Positions 12,267-12,621 of a stretch of DNA of 12,621 nt are shown here, piece by piece (within the stretch, counting starts at the first letter, position 1; each line of letters begins with the position of its first letter). The stretch covers positions 1 to 12,621 of the forward strand of contig VSJD01000153.1 in the NCBI GenBank assembly GCA_008636095.1, given 5' to 3'. The notes beneath the pieces were generated by a model. That model ran no database searches, was not told where the DNA came from, and saw only the letters and a list, made by a program, of their open reading frames with translations. Position numbers and translations under genes: made by a program. This DNA is from Kiritimatiellota bacterium. Lineage in GTDB: Bacteria > Verrucomicrobiota > Kiritimatiellia > JAAZAB01.

Positions 12267-12621
12267 CCACCCGGAACTGCAAAAAAAACAAGTTGCTTAT
12301 GCTGTAATTTTCACAAGTTGTTGATCGTAGCTTACAAACATGGTGTTGATCGCGGTAGTCAAGGTACGGTTGGAGAACCAGAAACCGTTGATTTTTGCAT
12401 CAGCGATATATCGGGCGTAGCGCGGCGCGAAGCCCGATGCTACCGTGTGGTGAATTCGGGTTCCCGCTTGCGGGATTCGAAAAAGCAAGGTAAGCTTGGG
12501 TCGGATGCGGGTGCGCCGCGCGAAGCATTGGACTTCATTCCATGCGAGCGCGGCAAACCTGCAAGCGGCCCAAGATCGCCGCCGCCTTTTTCGAACCGAA
12601 TGTGTGCCACGAAGATCAAGA
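12267..12621. other. 355-bp region without a supported gene at the right edge
   Basis: Begins with an A8 tract and ACAAGTTG repeated at 12288-12295 and 12313-12320. On the plus strand the frame of thpR stays open after its TAA for 118 codons to the edge but has no ribosome site or recognisable domain; on the minus strand a frame is open from the edge to a TAG at 12440-12442, and another gives a 63-residue TTG-start frame. Several long open frames at once in GC-rich sequence argue for a repeat or biased composition, not a gene. A gene fragment crossing the edge cannot be excluded. Confidence 0.5.
12410..12475. repeat. Two palindromes, possible further REP-like copy
   Basis: ATCGGGC (12410-12416) pairs with GCCCGAT (12432-12438) around a GC-rich loop; TCCCGC-TT-GCGGGA is at 12462-12475. 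The second stem uses the same TCCCGC/GCGGGA ends as the first hairpin of copies A, B and C, but the downstream ATAAA core is missing. Confidence 0.5.

Noticed and set aside
12297..12488. 63-residue minus-strand frame at the right edge
   Set aside because: TTG start, no ribosome site, crosses two palindromes and has no recognised domain.

Overview
This is a GC-rich bacterial window with nine complete genes and one partial gene on compact, mostly co-directional transcription units, plus an unusually dense set of short repeats. The MSLIQDALKRQQEE-type GspB, the ExeA-like ATPase and the FmdB/zinc-ribbon pair suggest a member of the PVC group (Kiritimatiellota/Lentisphaerota-like) or a similar environmental lineage. 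That placement is inference from protein style, not proof.

Left part (1-3772): a type IV pilus / type II secretion neighbourhood. The N-terminal 309 codons of a PilB/GspE assembly ATPase run off the left edge on the minus strand. It is divergent from a TPR protein (1208-2041) that carries a stand-alone GspE N-terminal (MshEN-like) domain with no ATPase. That gene converges, with only 4 bp between stops, on a minus-strand exeA-gspB pair joined by an ATGA overlap.

Middle part (3892-9054), all minus strand in transcription order: fmdB, a membrane-anchored zinc-ribbon protein, argH (argininosuccinate lyase), then an ABC-2 ATPase, its permease and a membrane-anchored TPR protein. The last three are joined by 4-bp stop/start overlaps and are surely co-translated. 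The run may continue into exeA-gspB across a palindromic repeat.

Right part (9386-12266), plus strand: a short-chain polyprenyl diphosphate synthase (ispA type), an O-antigen ligase/polymerase-like membrane protein and a 2',3'-cyclic phosphodiesterase of the 2H family (thpR). The lipid-carrier precursor synthase next to the ligase fits a cell-envelope glycan theme. The last 355 bp hold palindromes and no gene I can support.

The striking layer is the repeats. Three 18-bp-period minisatellites lie in frame inside three neighbouring genes (TPR protein, ABC ATPase, argH). Every unit is a small hairpin built as 5-bp stem, 4-nt loop, 5-bp stem and 4-nt spacer. A second family of palindromic (REP-like) elements with a shared core occurs at 3784-3889, 9161-9335 and inside the O-antigen ligase gene (about 10858-11021). 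In the last two it is accompanied by arrays of degenerate 7-bp repeats; more heptamer arrays sit at 6367-6394 and 6414-6476. A shorter double palindrome lies in frame in the zinc-ribbon gene. Together they look like an actively spreading set of small elements that settle in intergenic gaps and, when length and frame allow, inside coding sequence. This is the best candidate here for something not yet described.
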